From Candidatus Zixiibacteriota bacterium (GTDB lineage: Bacteria > RBG-13-66-14 > B26-G2 > WVWN01), in the NCBI GenBank assembly GCA_011773985.1, contig WVWN01000024.1, positions 1 to 50,027 of the forward strand: a stretch of DNA of 50,027 nucleotides. The letters are read 5' to 3'. The notes under the pieces are model-generated. The model did not search any database and was not told the origin of the DNA. It saw only the letters and a program-made list of their open reading frames with translations. Made by a program: the position numbers and the translations under genes. This document shows, one piece after another, positions 24,651-32,374 of the stretch. Every line of letters starts with the position of its first letter. Position 1 is the first letter of the stretch.

Positions 24651-24666
24651 TGCAAAATCCGTGCCA
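24651..24666 (-). promoter_or_regulatory. Sigma-54 (-24/-12) promoter of the NuoE/NuoF-GltD operon
   Basis: Minus strand TGGCACGGATTTTGCA: invariant GG and GC exactly 10 bases apart, matching the TGGCAC-N5-TTGC consensus. It lies about 60 bp upstream of the ATG at 24591 and downstream of an NtrC-family activator gene. A TATAAT also occurs at 24647-24642 but lacks a -35 box. Confidence 0.85.
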
Positions 24667-24756
24667 ATTTTCACAAAGTAGATCCCCGCAAAACCCCCGG
24701 GGAGCGTAACCTTTGCAAAATGAACGCTTTAGGTATGATAACGCCCGAAGCGGAAA

Positions 24757-24776
24757 GGCGGCCTATTCCGGCCGCC
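24757..24776 (-). terminator. Probable terminator after the NtrC-type gene
   Basis: GGCGGCC, a 6-base loop and GGCCGCC: a perfect 7-bp stem, followed on the minus strand by TTTCC. It would separate the regulator transcript from the sigma-54 operon. Confidence 0.5.
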
Positions 24777-24798
24777 GCCCCATAAAAAGGCCTACTGA

Positions 24799-24837
24799 AC
24801 CGAGTAATTTAGGGACACCGCGTAATTTTTACCCGGT
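24799..24837 (-). promoter_or_regulatory. Candidate activator (enhancer) sites for the NtrC-type regulator
   Basis: Three copies of ACCGnGTAA: ACCGAGTAATTT (24799-24810) and ACCGCGTAATTT (24817-24828) as direct repeats 18 bp apart, and an inverted copy ACCGGGTAA (24837-24829). The last two form an inverted repeat with one mismatch and a 3-bp centre. They lie about 130-190 bp upstream of the -24/-12 promoter, the usual range for sigma-54 enhancers. Binding is inferred. Confidence 0.5.
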
Positions 24838-24842
24838 TAATT

Positions 24843-26204
24843 TCAACCTTCATCGCCACCCCCCGTGGACCCCTTGAGCTTTTTGGCCAGCGTTTTCCGG
24901 TTTATCCCGAGGATCTTGGCGGCCTCCGTCTTGTTGCCGCGGACCGAGGCGAGAACGTTTTGGACGTACTCCACCTCTACTTCAGCCAACGTTCTGGTGA
25001 GGTTGGCCTCCCTCATGGCCCGGTGCCGCATCAGCGCCGGGAGGTCGGGAACGTCGATGACCTCCTTCTCCGTCATGGTAACGATGCGCTGGATTACGTT
25101 CTCCAACTCGCGGACGTTGCCGGGCCAGTTATACTCGCGGAAAACTTGTATCACTTTGTCGGAAAGGTGGGGGGCCTTTTTGCCCAAATCCCTCGAGTAC
25201 TTACTAACGAAAACGTTCGTCAGGATGAGGATGTCGTCGCCCCGTTCGCGCAGAGGCGGGATGTCGATCGTGATGACGGCGAGGCGATAGTAGAGGTCTT
25301 CGCGGAACGAATTTTTCTCCACCAGGCTCCACAGGTCTTTATTGGTCGCCGCGGTAACGCGCACGTCCGCTTTCTGCGGCCGGCGCGACCCGACCATATA
25401 GAATTCCTTGTCTTGGAGGACGCGCAGCAGTTTAACCTGCATCGCCAAGCTGGTACCGCTGATCTCGTCCAGGAATATGGAGCCGCCGTCGGCCGTTTGG
25501 AAGAAGCCGGCCCGGGTTTCCAACGCGCCGGTAAAAGCCCCCTTAACGTGGCCGAAGAGCTCGCTCTCGAGCAGCTCCTCCGGCACGGCGCCGCAATTTA
25601 CCGGCACGAAGGGCGCCGCGGCCCGGGGGCTCGCGTAATGGATCGCCCGGGCGGCCAACTCTTTCCCGGTGCCGCTCTCCCCCGTGATGAGCACCGTCGC
25701 GTTCGTCGCCGCGGCTTTCTCGATATCCCGGAATACCCTCCGCATGACCTCCGATTCGGCGACCAGGCCGTAGCGAGAATAGTCGCCCGCGGCGGGTAGA
25801 CGTTCGGCCGCCCGCCGCGCCTGCAACTTCTCGAGTACCCGCCGCACCGCGGTGAATAGTTCCTCGTCCGTGAACGGCTTAGCCAAGTACTCCTCCGCCC
25901 CCGTCTTGACCGCCTCCACCGCGTCCGGGACCGACGCGTACCCGGTTATCACCACTACCTCCGTATCGGCCAGGTTCTCGCGGACGTAACGGATAAGCTC
26001 CAACCCGCTCACGTGGGGCATCTTCATGTCGGTTATGACGACGTCCACCGGCGTTTCGTCGAGCAGTTTAATGGCCTCGGGAGCCCCGGGCGCGGTGAAC
26101 ACGACGTACCCCCGCGCTCCCAACTTCCGTTGGAGCGCCTCCAATATCTCCGGCACGTCGTCGACGACCAGGAGCCTTCCTCTATCCTCTGCCGCCGTCG
26201 ACAC
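24843..26204 (-). CDS. NtrC-family sigma-54-dependent response regulator
   Basis: 453 residues, GTG start with GGAGG upstream. The receiver domain has phospho-acceptor Asp59 (VVITDMKMP) and Lys in YLAKPF. The AAA+ domain has Walker A GESGTGKE about 176-183, the sigma-54-contact loop GAFTGA at 223-228 and Walker B FLDEIS. A C-terminal Fis-type helix-turn-helix ([20 protein letters not shown]) completes it. All key residues are intact, so it should activate sigma-54 RNA polymerase when phosphorylated. It overlaps the histidine kinase gene by 23 bp. The next gene downstream on the same strand has a perfect -24/-12 promoter with repeated upstream sites, so that operon is its most likely target. 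Confidence 0.95.
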   Translation of the reverse strand: MSTAAEDRGRLLVVDDVPEILEALQRKLGARGYVVFTAPGAPEAIKLLDETPVDVVITDMKMPHVSGLELIRYVRENLADTEVVVITGYASVPDAVEAVKTGAEEYLAKPFTDEELFTAVRRVLEKLQARRAAERLPAAGDYSRYGLVAESEVMRRVFRDIEKAAATNATVLITGESGTGKELAARAIHYASPRAAAPFVPVNCGAVPEELLESELFGHVKGAFTGALETRAGFFQTADGGSIFLDEISGTSLAMQVKLLRVLQDKEFYMVGSRRPQKADVRVTAATNKDLWSLVEKNSFREDLYYRLAVITIDIPPLRERGDDILILTNVFVSKYSRDLGKKAPHLSDKVIQVFREYNWPGNVRELENVIQRIVTMTEKEVIDVPDLPALMRHRAMREANLTRTLAEVEVEYVQNVLASVRGNKTEAAKILGINRKTLAKKLKGSTGGGDEG

Positions 26205-27945
26205 CCTCCTTTTCGCCGCGCGGGCGAAGCGGGAGCTTTACCTCGAGCCGCGAACCTCGCCCCGGCACGCTCTCCACGCCGACGGACCCGCCGTGCGCCG
26301 TCACTATCCCGTGGACGACCGCCAGCCCCAAGCCGGTCCCCTGGCCTACGTCTTTCGTCGTGAAGAACGGCAAGAACATGCCCCGTTTCACGTCCTCCGT
26401 CATGCCGACGCCGGTATCCGCCACAACCAGATAAACGTACTCGTCGTCGGCCCGCGTGCCCACCGTCAGCGTCCCGCCCTCCGGCATCGCCTGGACGGCG
26501 TTGACGACGAGGTTGACGACGACCTGGTGAAGCTGGCCCGCGTCCGCGGTGAGCCGCGGCAGGTCCGGCGCAAGGTCCCGTACGCATTCGATATTTTCTT
26601 TGCCGAACCGCGACTCGAGCAGCGAGATTGCCTCGGAGGCGATGTCGCTCAAGTTAACCTCACTTTTTATGGTCGGCATCTGCCGCGCGAAAATGAGGAG
26701 CTTCTTAACGGTCTCGCGGGCGCGGAGCGAGGCGGATAAAATCTTTTCGACGTCCCGAGCCGTCTGCTCCGGTACGTCGCCGCTCTCCTTGACGAGCTGG
26801 GAGAAGGCCAAGATTATCTCCAGCGGGTCGTTGAGCTCGTGGGCCACCCCCGCGGCGAGTTGACCTATTGTGGCCAAGCGGTCCGCGTGCCGTAGTTGCT
26901 CCTGGAGCCTGGCGCGCTCCTCCTCCGCCAAGCGGTTTTCGATAACCAAACCGATCTGGCGGGCGATCGCGTCGATAAGGCTCTGTTCCTCGCGCAGGAA
27001 GACGCCGGGTTCGTAGTCGAGTTTGGCCTCTTTATACTGTACCTCTACCACCCCCCGTTTTTCGTCTTGAACGAGAACGTCCGCCGATAACTTGTACGGC
27101 GTATCCTCCATCTCCTCGGTCGCGTAAACGACGCCGTCTATCACGATTTTCCCTGCCGTAATATTCGGGTATTGCATGGCCGGCGGTAAGTACCGGACGA
27201 TGCCTTGGAACAACTCCCGGGTCGATATCCCCGGGCGCGAGGCTAACTCGGCGATGCCGCATAGACACGTCATCTCCTTGACGCGCTCGCGTAGCTTCCA
27301 ATGGGTGCGGCGGTCGGCGATCGCGACGCCGACGTTCTGCGCCACCCCCTCGTAGAACTCCGCCTCCGCTCGGCCGAAGAAATCCTTACGCCGCGATTTG
27401 AGGAGGAATAAGCCGACGTCTTCTTCCCCCACCGCGAAGGGAGCCACGACCAACGATTCGTAATCGCCGTCGACGCGGTAGGCCGCCGCCGAGGTTTCGC
27501 CGTCCGCAGAAGACCCTTTTATCGACGTTTCGCGCGCCCGGCCGGTCCAGAACGTGCCCCTCTCCGTGAAGCAAGGCTGGCCGGCCTCGACCCGGCCGCG
27601 TAGAAGGTCCCGGCATAACCTCTCGGCGGGCGCGTCGTCGTCGCTGCACGGGAGGAACTTGCCATCCCCGCCGGCGATGCCGTCGATAATGCCAAATCGG
27701 AAATTCCGGCTCGCCTTGCCGGTCATCTCCGCGAAGTAACAGAAATCGCCGTCGCGCAGCCGGAACTCGACGGCGTCGCAACTCGAGAATTCTAGTAGTA
27801 ACGAAAACACCTCCCGAAGAAACTCGCCCCGCGGCATGCCGCGGTTCCCCAAACGTAAGATCAATTGGGACAGCTCGTAATAGTCCTCAATCAATACGCG
27901 GCTACGCGCCAGCCGGGAAGGCCCCGCGTTCGACATACTCGCCAT
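26182..27945 (-). CDS. Soluble GAF-domain sensor histidine kinase, partner of the NtrC-type regulator
   Basis: About 587 residues from ATG 27945; the longer in-frame start at 28092 lies upstream of the promoter at 27995-28023. No membrane segment or signal peptide. Two GAF-like sensory regions cover about 30-330. The DHp helix carries the phospho-acceptor His in AAGVAHELNDPL. The ATPase domain has the N box (VNLVVNAVQAM), G1 box (VVADTGVGM) and G2 (GQGTGLGLAVVHG). A cytoplasmic kinase with GAF domains probably senses a soluble ligand or redox state. It is co-transcribed with the NtrC-type regulator by a 23-bp overlap. Confidence 0.92.
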   Translation of the reverse strand: MASMSNAGPSRLARSRVLIEDYYELSQLILRLGNRGMPRGEFLREVFSLLLEFSSCDAVEFRLRDGDFCYFAEMTGKASRNFRFGIIDGIAGGDGKFLPCSDDDAPAERLCRDLLRGRVEAGQPCFTERGTFWTGRARETSIKGSSADGETSAAAYRVDGDYESLVVAPFAVGEEDVGLFLLKSRRKDFFGRAEAEFYEGVAQNVGVAIADRRTHWKLRERVKEMTCLCGIAELASRPGISTRELFQGIVRYLPPAMQYPNITAGKIVIDGVVYATEEMEDTPYKLSADVLVQDEKRGVVEVQYKEAKLDYEPGVFLREEQSLIDAIARQIGLVIENRLAEEERARLQEQLRHADRLATIGQLAAGVAHELNDPLEIILAFSQLVKESGDVPEQTARDVEKILSASLRARETVKKLLIFARQMPTIKSEVNLSDIASEAISLLESRFGKENIECVRDLAPDLPRLTADAGQLHQVVVNLVVNAVQAMPEGGTLTVGTRADDEYVYLVVADTGVGMTEDVKRGMFLPFFTTKDVGQGTGLGLAVVHGIVTAHGGSVGVESVPGRGSRLEVKLPLRPRGEKEGVDGGRG

Positions 27946-27994
27946 ATAGTCTCGCCGCCTTGGTCTTAAGAAAAGGGCGCGAGGCAGCAAGTCA

Positions 27995-28023
27995 AAATTA
28001 AAAAACTGGCGACTAAATGTCAA
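27995..28023 (-). promoter_or_regulatory. Sigma-70-type promoter of the histidine kinase-regulator pair
   Basis: Minus strand TTGACA (28023-28018), 17-bp spacer, TAATTT (28000-27995). It sets the transcript start near 27988 and so fixes the kinase start downstream, at 27945. Confidence 0.7.
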
Positions 28024-28332
28024 GTATTCTTCTCCCTCCAACCGACCTGTGCGAAAACCCGCCGCCCGAGTTTCTACGTATGGACCTTTCAAAATATTCA
28101 GTACGCGGCCCGTTCTCGGCAGCCCCCGTTTACCTACGACCGACGTCGCGGTCGAACCGACCGACGACGCCGACGAGGCTGTATTTAATAAGGGGGGGGG
28201 CGAACCTTTTTTACCGTAAAACGCGTCGCGTAATTCGCCATTTGCCGCCCGGCCCTATTTGCAAGGTACGCCAACCTTCGCGGCGGCGCTCGGCTCGTCA
28301 ATCGCGCCCGTCCCCCGCAACCGCCGCCGCCC
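28024..28332. other. Intergenic region, no gene seen
   Basis: About 300 bp between the kinase promoter and the promoter of the truncated tRNA-Leu. It contains a run of eight G at about 28193 but no start-plus-frame with coding character and no clear hairpin. Confidence 0.5.
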
Positions 28333-28361
28333 TTGACAACCCCCTTCTAAACGGTTAAACT
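28333..28361 (+). promoter_or_regulatory. Promoter copy in front of the truncated tRNA-Leu
   Basis: TTGACA (28333-28338), 17-bp spacer, TAAACT (28356-28361). Nearly identical to the promoter of the intact tRNA-Leu at 33490-33518, including the ACCCCCT spacer start. Confidence 0.6.
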
Positions 28362-28374
28362 ATGCGGCGCTCGA

Positions 28375-28422
28375 GCCGAGGTGGCGGAACCGGCAGACGC
28401 AGCGGACTTAAAATCCGCTGGC
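28375..28422 (+). pseudogene. Truncated tRNA-Leu(UAA), 5' part only
   Basis: 48 bases match the first 48 of the intact tRNA-Leu at 33534 with one difference (C for T in the D-loop). This covers the acceptor 5' strand, D-arm and complete anticodon arm with TAA. The match stops in the variable arm; the T-arm and 3' acceptor are missing. It cannot form a tRNA. Confidence 0.85.
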
Positions 28423-28562
28423 AGCTATATATTGGCTTTTAACGGATATCGACGGTAAGCGCGTAATATCTTAAAATATAAGGTAGTTACCCGAACACCC
28501 GGATGCTGGATAATGACCGTTATTGGGGAACGTTCGCGGTAAATCTGACACAAAATTAACAC
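28423..28562. other. AT-richer spacer downstream of the truncated tRNA
   Basis: No recognisable gene. One frame at 28482-28559 reads 25 codons to a stop (ending DRYWGTFAVNLTQN) and could be the tail of a lost gene. I assign no family. Confidence 0.3.
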
Positions 28563-28594
28563 AAAAACCGCCCGGCGAGATGCCGGGCGATTTT
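28563..28594 (-). terminator. Rho-independent terminator of the first NHL-repeat gene
   Basis: CGCCCGGC, 5-base loop, GCCGGGCG. On the minus strand GTTTTTG follows, and on the plus strand ATTTT. It lies 27 bp after the stop at 28621. Confidence 0.8.
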
Positions 28595-28620
28595 ATAAAG
28601 TGTAAAACGAAAATATTAGG

Positions 28621-29586
28621 TCACCTAAACAACGCCTTCACGCGGCCGAGGGAGGTAGGTACGACGGTTACGTTCACCCATTTGAAATACTGAACCCGGT
28701 CGTTTGACCTGTCGCCGACATAGACCCGGTTCCCGTCGGCCGCGACCGCGATGCCGTACGGCGCGTTGAATCGGCCTTCGCCCGAGCCCAGCTCGCCCCA
28801 CTTCCCCAGAAACGAGCCGGTGGCGGTGAAGTACTGGATGCGGTTGTTGTCGGTATCGGTGACGTAGACGTGGCCGTTCGGGGCGACCGCGACGTTCTCC
28901 GGCCATTTAAATTGACCGTTGCCGGAGCCCCGGGAGCCCCACTTGCCCAGGAAGCTACCACTCGAGGTGAAGTATTGGATGCGATTATTAAGGCAGTCGG
29001 TAACGTAGACGTGGTCGTCCGGGGTGACCGCGACGCCGGTCGGGCAATTGAATTGGCCGTCGCCGGTACCGCTCGAGCCCCACTTCCCGAGGTATGAGCC
29101 GGTGGTGGTGAAGTATTGGATGCGGTGGTTGCTGGTGTCGGCGACGTAGACATCCCCGCCCGGGGCGACGGCCACGCCGTGTGGCCCGCGAAATTGGCCG
29201 TTGCCGGTGCCGCTCGAGCCCCACTTACCGAGAAAAGACCCAACCGGGGTAAAGTATTGAACGCGGTGATTGCCGGCGTCGGTAACGTACCAATTCCGGT
29301 TGGGGGCGAACGCTATATCGTAAGGCCCGTGGAACTGGCCGTTGCCGGTCCCGCTCGAGCCCCACTTCCCGAGGTACGAGCCGGTGGCGGTGAAGTATTG
29401 GATGCGGTCGTTGAAGGTATCGGCGACGTAGACGTGGCCGTTCGGCGTGACCGCGACGCCTTGCGGCGAACGGAATTCGCCGTTGCCCTTACCTCTCCAT
29501 CCCCATTTACCTTCGTAGACCCAGTCGCCGGAGACGACGCCGGCGGCTATCGGCCAGGCGGCGCCGAGTAGAATTAACCTTTTACT
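28621..29586 (-). CDS. NHL-repeat beta-propeller protein 1, start codon lost
   Basis: The open frame runs about 321 residues from 29586 and matches its three neighbours in length and layout. The expected ATG reads AGT (plus strand ACT where CAT is expected) 6 bases after GGAGG, followed by AAAAGGTTAATTCTACTC as in a normal MKRLILL signal start. An in-frame TAG lies just upstream and no ATG, GTG or TTG occurs before the repeats. The first usable internal start is GTG 29175, which would remove three repeats and the signal peptide. About six NHL units (NGQF...PxGVAV...VYVADT..NRIQYFT.TGSFLGKWG) follow, and the tail is TSLGRVKALFR. A good promoter remains (29633-29661). It is either a recent pseudogene or an error. 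Confidence 0.8.
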   Translation of the reverse strand, partial: SKRLILLGAAWPIAAGVVSGDWVYEGKWGWRGKGNGEFRSPQGVAVTPNGHVYVADTFNDRIQYFTATGSYLGKWGSSGTGNGQFHGPYDIAFAPNRNWYVTDAGNHRVQYFTPVGSFLGKWGSSGTGNGQFRGPHGVAVAPGGDVYVADTSNHRIQYFTTTGSYLGKWGSSGTGDGQFNCPTGVAVTPDDHVYVTDCLNNRIQYFTSSGSFLGKWGSRGSGNGQFKWPENVAVAPNGHVYVTDTDNNRIQYFTATGSFLGKWGELGSGEGRFNAPYGIAVAADGNRVYVGDRSNDRVQYFKWVNVTVVPTSLGRVKALFR

Positions 29587-29632
29587 GAGGTGCCTCCTGC
29601 GCTAGACGGTTAACGGACAATTCTATGCGGGG

Positions 29633-29661
29633 AGTATAACAAGCTCCCCGAAAGGCGTCAA
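29633..29661 (-). promoter_or_regulatory. Promoter of NHL gene 1
   Basis: Minus strand TTGACG (29661-29656), 17-bp spacer, TATACT (29638-29633), about 50 bases before the GGAGG and lost start codon. Confidence 0.65.
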
Positions 29662-29670
29662 ACAAGTTTT

Positions 29671-29719
29671 TGCCGGGAACAGCCGGATTAGAAGTCCTAA
29701 TCCGGTTTCGGGCCCGGCA
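29671..29719. other. Two-tier hairpin between NHL genes 1 and 2
   Basis: Outer arms TGCCGGG (29671-29677) and CCCGGCA (29713-29719) enclose inner arms CCGGATTAG and CTAATCCGG with a 5-base loop. There is no T-tract on either strand. It lies upstream of the NHL 1 promoter. The rest of 29720-29904 holds no gene I can support; a TTTTTATTT run near 29855-29863 may help end NHL gene 2. Confidence 0.55.
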
Positions 29720-29904
29720 ACCGGAGGACGTAGTCCAGCACGGCCAGTAACTCGGGCGGGCGGGCAGGCCGGAGGCGCGGCGTCCAATCTTCTTATAATA
29801 TAATTTGAGTAAAGAGGCGCGTCGAGAGGAAAGCCATTCCGGGAAGCGTTTGGTAAATAAAAAGGCCCCCCGGGCGGGCGGCTCGGTCTTTAGTATGGAC
29901 GGGG

Positions 29905-30867
29905 TCATTTAAAAAGGGCCTTCACGCGGCCGAGGGACGCGGGTTCCACCGCGGGGTCGGACCAGCGGAAGTATTGGACGCGGTGGTTAAACAAGTCGGC
30001 GACGTAAAGGCGTTTACCGTCGGCGGTCGAAGTTAAGCCCTGGGGCGTGTTGAACTCGCCGGCGCCCCCGCCATACCGGCCCCAGGCTTGGAGAAACGAC
30101 CCGGCCGCGGTGAAACACTGGATACGGTGGTTCGCCGTGTCGGACACGAAAAGGTAACCCGTCGCCCGGTCGACGGCGAGGCCGCGCGGTTCTTTGAATT
30201 GGCCGGGGGCCGTGCCGTACGAACCCCACTTGCCGAGAAAGGACCCGGTCGCGGTGAAGTGCTGGAGGCGGTGGTTGAAGGTGTCGGCGACGTAAACCTG
30301 CCCGCCCGCGGTAAACGCCACGCCGAAGGGCGTATTAAACTCGCCGTTGCCGGTCCCGGCCGCACCCCACTTGCCGAGGAACGAACCGCTGGAGGTGAAA
30401 TACTGAATGCGGTTGTTGTTCGAGTCCGCCACGTACACGTTGCCGTTGGCGGCCACGGCCATGCCGCGCGGCTGGTTGAACTGGCCGTTGCCGCCGCCGT
30501 TCCCGCCCCAGCTACCGAGCATGCTGCCGGCGGAGGTGAAGCGGAAAATCCGGCCGGCGTAATAGTCGCCGACGTAGACGACGTCGGCCGGCGTGATCGC
30601 AATCCCGTACACGCTACTAAACGTGGCGGACGAACCCCACGCGCCGAGGAAGGACCCGGTGGAGGTGAAGTACTGGACGCGGCGGTTGCCGTAATCGCCG
30701 ACGTAGACCCAGCCCCCGGACCCTACGGCGACGCCGGTCGCGCAGTTAAACTGGCCATGGCCGGAGCCGAAGGAGCCCCACTGGCCTTCGTAGACCCACT
30801 CGCCCCAAGCGCAAAAGGCCGCCAGCGCCGTCAACGCCGCGGTCGCGGTAATCGCGTGCTTATTCAT
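29905..30867 (-). CDS. NHL-repeat beta-propeller protein 2, secreted
   Basis: 320 residues with a signal peptide (ITATAALTALAAFCAWG), then WVYEGQWGSFGSGHGQF and six NHL repeats of about 47 residues (PxGVAV..GNVYVADSNNNRIQYFTSSGSFLGKWG). The repeats should close into one six-bladed propeller. The last 15 residues (VEPASLGRVKALFK) match the other three paralogues. NHL propellers bind proteins, RNA or ligands; no catalytic residues are seen. The protein is exported, and the conserved tail may sort or anchor it. AGGAGG lies upstream of the ATG. Confidence 0.88.
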   Translation of the reverse strand: MNKHAITATAALTALAAFCAWGEWVYEGQWGSFGSGHGQFNCATGVAVGSGGWVYVGDYGNRRVQYFTSTGSFLGAWGSSATFSSVYGIAITPADVVYVGDYYAGRIFRFTSAGSMLGSWGGNGGGNGQFNQPRGMAVAANGNVYVADSNNNRIQYFTSSGSFLGKWGAAGTGNGEFNTPFGVAFTAGGQVYVADTFNHRLQHFTATGSFLGKWGSYGTAPGQFKEPRGLAVDRATGYLFVSDTANHRIQCFTAAGSFLQAWGRYGGGAGEFNTPQGLTSTADGKRLYVADLFNHRVQYFRWSDPAVEPASLGRVKALFK

Positions 30868-30937
30868 ATCCCATACCTCCTCGGGTTATTACCCCTTACG
30901 TTTGACTTTACCACAAAACGCCGCCCGATGCTAATCG

Positions 30938-30965
30938 AAAAGGGCCGACCTGGGGACCGGCCTTT
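30938..30965 (-). terminator. Terminator of NHL gene 3
   Basis: GGCCG and CGGCC arms extended by A/T pairs around a 10-base loop. On the minus strand TTTTCG follows. It lies 35 bp after the stop at 31000. Confidence 0.65.
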
Positions 30966-30999
30966 CATACAAAGGGCCTGAGCCCCTCGTCTCCCCTGA

Positions 31000-31965
31000 T
31001 TACCGGAACAACGCCTTCACGCGGCCTAACGAAGCGGGCACGACGCCGACGTATCGGTCGTAGAAATATTGGACGCGGTGGTTTTGGGTATCGCTGACGT
31101 AGACGTACGCGCCGTTCGGCGCAAACGCGATGCCTTGGGGATAGTTGAATTGGCCGTTGCCGGAGCCGGACGAACCCCACTTACCTAAAAAGCTTCCGCT
31201 AGAGGTGAAGTATTGTATGCGGTGGTTGCCGGTATCGGCCACGTAGACGTAGCCGCTAGCGGGCGCAACGGCTATGCCATAGGGAGAAATGAACTCGCCG
31301 TCGCGGGAGCCGTAGTAACCCCACTTACCCAGGAAGCTACCCGCCGAGGTGAAGTATTGGACGCGGAAGGTTCCGGCATCGACTACGTACACGTTGCCGC
31401 TGGCCGGCGCGACGGCTACGCCCGTGATAGCCCTAAATTGGCCGTTTCCCCAGCCATACGAACCCCACTTACCTAAAAAGCTTCCGCTAGAGGTGAAGTA
31501 TTGGATGCGGTCGGTATCACCTACGTAGACGTACGCGCCGTTCGCCGTAACAGCGACGCTTTCGGGAAAGTTGAATTGGCCGTTGCCGGAGCCGCGCGAA
31601 CCCCACTTGCCTAGGAAGCTACCCGTCGAAGTGAAGTATTGGATGCGGTAGTTGGAGGTATCGGCCACGTAGACGTAGCCGCTACCGGGCGCACCCGCGA
31701 CGCCTCGGGGACCGAGGAACTGGCCGTTGCCGGAACCGCGCGAGCCCCACTTGCCCAGAAAGCTACCCGTCGAGGTGAAGTATTGGATGCGGTGGTTACC
31801 AACATCGGAGACGTAAACGTTACCGCTGGGCGTAACGTCGGCTTCACTGGGGAAACTAAATTGGCCGTCACCGGTACCTGAAGAGCCCCACTTGCCCGCG
31901 TACCCGTACGCCGCTCCGGCGGCGCTGGCGACGAAACACGCCGCTATAACCAAAACCTTTTTCAT
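31000..31965 (-). CDS. NHL-repeat beta-propeller protein 3, secreted
   Basis: 321 residues from ATG 31965, which has AGGAG upstream and begins the signal peptide MKKVLVIAACFVASAAGAA; the in-frame codon at 32046 is too early. It has six NHL units with strongly repeated wording (SSGSFLGKWGSRGSGNGQF, YVYVADTSNYRIQYF). DNA-level similarity between units is also high. The tail is PASLGRVKALFR. Same gene length as NHL 1. Secretion is inferred from the signal peptide; function unknown beyond the propeller scaffold. Confidence 0.88.
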   Translation of the reverse strand: MKKVLVIAACFVASAAGAAYGYAGKWGSSGTGDGQFSFPSEADVTPSGNVYVSDVGNHRIQYFTSTGSFLGKWGSRGSGNGQFLGPRGVAGAPGSGYVYVADTSNYRIQYFTSTGSFLGKWGSRGSGNGQFNFPESVAVTANGAYVYVGDTDRIQYFTSSGSFLGKWGSYGWGNGQFRAITGVAVAPASGNVYVVDAGTFRVQYFTSAGSFLGKWGYYGSRDGEFISPYGIAVAPASGYVYVADTGNHRIQYFTSSGSFLGKWGSSGSGNGQFNYPQGIAFAPNGAYVYVSDTQNHRVQYFYDRYVGVVPASLGRVKALFR

Positions 31966-32374
31966 CGTTCGAGCTCCTGTATTGTAATGAGGTCTTTGAA
32001 ATAGGTCCTTTGGGTTAAATGTAAAAAACGCCAGTCCGGCCCTCATCCGGAAACGGGTAGTATTTCGTGACGCGCCGCGCGCCGGCGGTGCAGCGCGTAC
32101 GTGTTAAACTCTTGACCTCCAAACCGGGGCGGATCTCACCTCGTTACCTAATCCGCCCGTCAACGTCATAACTGTCCCTCGCCCAACTATATATATAAAA
32201 GCCGACCTTAACAAGAGGGAAAAACTCCGCGCCGCCCGGGCGTTAGGGGGAAAGGGGACGCGGGCCCTTCGAATCGGGCCGCACGGCCGTGCGCCGCGAC
32301 GCGCTACGTGTCTACAAAAAACATAAGGCGGGCCCACCTAACGGTACGCCCTACGAAACCGGCGCCCGTATCCC
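31966..32374. other. Spacer between NHL genes 3 and 4
   Basis: About 400 bp with no supportable gene. It holds an inverted repeat at 32127-32158 (GGGCGGAT, 16-base centre, ATCCGCCC) and an AT-rich TATATATATAAAA tract at about 32188. Confidence 0.5.

Noticed and set aside
24642-24670. Sigma-70 promoter at TATAAT 24647-24642
   Set aside because: The box 17 bp upstream reads AAATTG, unlike TTGACA. The overlapping -24/-12 element is a far better match.
27946-28092. 49-residue N-terminal extension of the histidine kinase
   Set aside because: It would start upstream of the promoter at 27995-28023 and has no ribosome site; ATG 27945 is more consistent.
28482-28559. Tail of an integrase gene beside the truncated tRNA
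   Set aside because: A 25-codon frame ends plausibly, but no tyrosine-recombinase motif is visible and there is nothing upstream to extend it.
28375-28562. tRNA-Leu with a group I intron
   Set aside because: The anticodon arm is intact and uninterrupted, the break is in the variable arm, and no 3' half follows within the region.
29582-29908. 108-codon minus-strand open frame between NHL genes 1 and 2
   Set aside because: It covers the NHL 1 promoter and a hairpin, has no ribosome site and no family-like composition. A second frame here ends plausibly (LLAVLDYVLRLPGPKPD) but has no start codon.
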